A DNA stretch of 5,440 bases, taken from Bifidobacteriaceae bacterium. Its GTDB lineage: Bacteria; Actinomycetota; Actinomycetes; Actinomycetales; WQXJ01. A program made the position numbers and the translations under genes. Positions within the stretch are counted from its first letter, which is position 1; each line of letters begins with the position of its first letter. The stretch lies in assembly GCA_031266115.1 (NCBI GenBank), contig JAISBQ010000019.1, positions 1 to 5,440 of the forward strand, read 5' to 3'. The notes below the pieces were generated by a model that saw nothing but the letters and a program-made list of their open reading frames with translations, was not told where the DNA came from and ran no database searches. Below are positions 5,386 to 5,440 of the stretch, in pieces.

Positions 5386-5440
5386 TCAACCGATGTGGGC
5401 CAACGCCTGGTCCAGGTCGGACCAGAGGTCCTCGACGTCT
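5386..5440 (-). CDS. C-terminal end of a probable Cys/Met-metabolism PLP-dependent enzyme (truncated by window)
   Basis: Read on the minus strand, the last 17 codons give DVEDLWSDLDQALAHIG and then TGA (plus-strand TCA at 5386-5388). Cystathionine gamma-synthase, cystathionine gamma-lyase and O-acetylhomoserine sulfhydrylase-type proteins typically end in a segment of the form (S)VGIEDVxDLxxDLxQAL, which this tail matches closely. The rest of the gene lies beyond the window, so the PLP-lysine and the specific reaction cannot be seen. Such enzymes act in the cytosol in trans-sulfuration or methionine synthesis. The gene converges on feoC. The identification rests on a short tail only. Confidence 0.55.
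   Translation of the reverse strand, partial: DVEDLWSDLDQALAHIG

Noticed and set aside
5198..5389. Minus-strand open frame of 63 codons
   Set aside because: It starts at the end of the PLP-enzyme tail in a different frame, has no motif, and covers inverted repeat copies.

Overview
The window is GC-rich throughout, with dense genes, many GTG starts, 4-bp stop/start overlaps and a DtxR/IdeR-type iron box. This points to a high-GC Gram-positive (actinobacterial) chromosome. No genus can be fixed from the sequence alone.

Layout: (1) Bases 2-2228 hold the end of a cell-envelope operon on the plus strand: the C-terminal part of a divergent MurA-family enolpyruvyl transferase, a PlsC-type acyltransferase, and GpsA glycerol-3-phosphate dehydrogenase. 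GpsA and PlsC are consecutive themes in phosphatidic acid synthesis, and MurA supplies peptidoglycan precursor. A hairpin that includes the gpsA stop codon probably ends this unit. (2) Bases 2229-2482 are a 254-bp non-coding gap rich in inverted repeats, including two mutually exclusive hairpins. It ends in a DtxR/IdeR-like box lying on a putative promoter whose start point would fall at the feoA GTG. (3) Bases 2483-4901 are a compact ferrous-iron uptake operon, feoA-feoB-feoC-like, in which each junction is a 4-bp overlap. The third gene encodes 70 residues with a helix-turn-helix-like N-terminal half and a CxxC...CxxC C-terminal half, and is best read as an actinobacterial FeoC-like protein. 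(4) Bases 4902-5385 are about 480 bp without a convincing gene, containing four copies of a GAGGTTTCGCGTACT-like element, two in each orientation. (5) Bases 5386-5440 hold the last 17 codons of a minus-strand gene resembling the C-terminus of Cys/Met-metabolism PLP enzymes, so the repeat region lies between convergent genes.

How the genes work together: GpsA makes glycerol-3-phosphate and PlsC uses lysophosphatidate further along the same pathway. FeoB is the Fe(II) membrane permease with a cytoplasmic GTPase domain, FeoA is its small SH3-like partner, and the FeoC-like protein is a likely accessory factor or regulator. The iron box implies repression when iron is plentiful. The most notable features are the Cys/His enrichment across all three Feo proteins, the unusual FeoB G-motifs, the iron-box/promoter arrangement and the intergenic repeat family.
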